Shown: positions 5,065 through 5,253 of the stretch, piece after piece
How the letters are laid out: each line of letters begins with the position of its first letter
Position numbering within the stretch: position 1 is the first letter of the stretch
Source of the DNA: Smithellaceae bacterium
GTDB lineage: Bacteria > Desulfobacterota > Syntrophia > Syntrophales > Smithellaceae
Direction: 5' to 3'
DNA length: 5,253 bases
Assembly (NCBI GenBank): GCA_028701435.1
Contig: JAQVQT010000139.1
Coordinates: 1 to 5,253 of the forward strand
Translations under genes and position numbers: made by a program
Notes under the pieces: generated by a model
Seen by the model: only the letters and a program-made list of their open reading frames with translations
What the model was told of the DNA's origin: nothing
Databases searched by the model: none

Positions 5065-5253
5065 CTATTTCGTTTTCAATTTGGTTATTTCGGCCATCAA
5101 CCGCGAACGATCGAAATAGACTTCATTTCTGCGAATTTTGCCCGCATCATCCAACTGAACAAAACAAACGCCGACAATCTCCAGCGTCGCGCTTCCCACC
5201 GGGATTTTGGCCAGCCATTTGTTTAAAAAACCGTCTTCCAGGGGGATGCCTTC
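5065..5253 (-). CDS. C-terminal end of an NTF2/SnoaL-like domain protein (partial, cut by window edge)
   Basis: The minus strand is open from the window edge to a TAG at 5067-5065, encoding the last 62 residues of a protein. The tail runs through a hydrophobic strand (LEIVGVCFVQL), a turn with DDAGKI, then RRNEVYFDRSRLM. The pattern of a strand, an acidic-Gly turn with Lys-Ile, and a final strand ending in Tyr-Phe-Asp before a short helix is characteristic of SnoaL-like/NTF2-fold proteins. These are small alpha+beta barrels acting as isomerases, cyclases or ligand-binding proteins. The start and most of the pocket lie beyond the window, so catalytic residues cannot be checked. The stop is 32 bases from the DUF362 start with no terminator between, suggesting co-transcription. 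The frame is convincing as coding because it ends right before a good ribosome site. The family call is tentative. Confidence 0.65.
   Translation of the reverse strand, partial: EGIPLEDGFLNKWLAKIPVGSATLEIVGVCFVQLDDAGKIRRNEVYFDRSRLMAEITKLKTK

Overview
This 5253-base window is densely coded, with six protein genes (five complete, one cut by the right edge) and no RNA genes, insertion sequences or CRISPR. Gene content, moderately high GC and ribosome-binding sites close to the AGGAGG consensus suggest an anaerobic Gram-negative bacterium. A Desulfobacterota/Syntrophales-type organism (former Deltaproteobacteria) is my best guess. It rests on general resemblance and on a CGTATCT-type intergenic repeat of a kind I associate with that group, not on a marker gene.

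Left half (1-2441, + strand). Three genes look co-transcribed: a Sir2-family NAD-dependent protein lysine deacylase (80-838), a TANGO2/NRDE-family protein (912-1685), and a short zinc-dependent histone-deacetylase-fold hydrolase (1698-2441). The first gap holds three tandem CGTATCT units that form a 17-bp stem with a downstream inverted copy. The second gap is 12 nt and holds a near-perfect Shine-Dalgarno sequence. Two unrelated kinds of lysine deacylase therefore flank a TANGO2 homologue. This fits a module for removing acyl groups derived from acyl-CoA or acyl-phosphate from proteins, although the substrates are not visible.

Right half (2438-5253, - strand). Reading leftward: the C-terminal end of an NTF2/SnoaL-like protein (enters from the right edge, stop at 5065), a DUF362 protein with an N-terminal twin-arginine-type signal (5032-4079), and a large polytopic iron-sulfur protein (best start 3970, stop at 2438). 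The last protein reads as a natural fusion of a NapH-type membrane ferredoxin with a NapG/MauM-type ferredoxin. An internal SRRRFLL twin-arginine-like segment joins the halves. Its cysteines suffice for six [4Fe-4S] clusters plus two membrane CxxxCP motifs. The likely job is to carry electrons across the inner membrane to an exported redox partner, possibly the DUF362 protein.

The two gene sets converge, and their stop codons overlap by 3 bases within CTAA at 2438-2441, so no terminator separates them. The promoter of the - strand set lies outside the window. A weak promoter candidate precedes sir2. There is no gene-free stretch longer than 300 bases.
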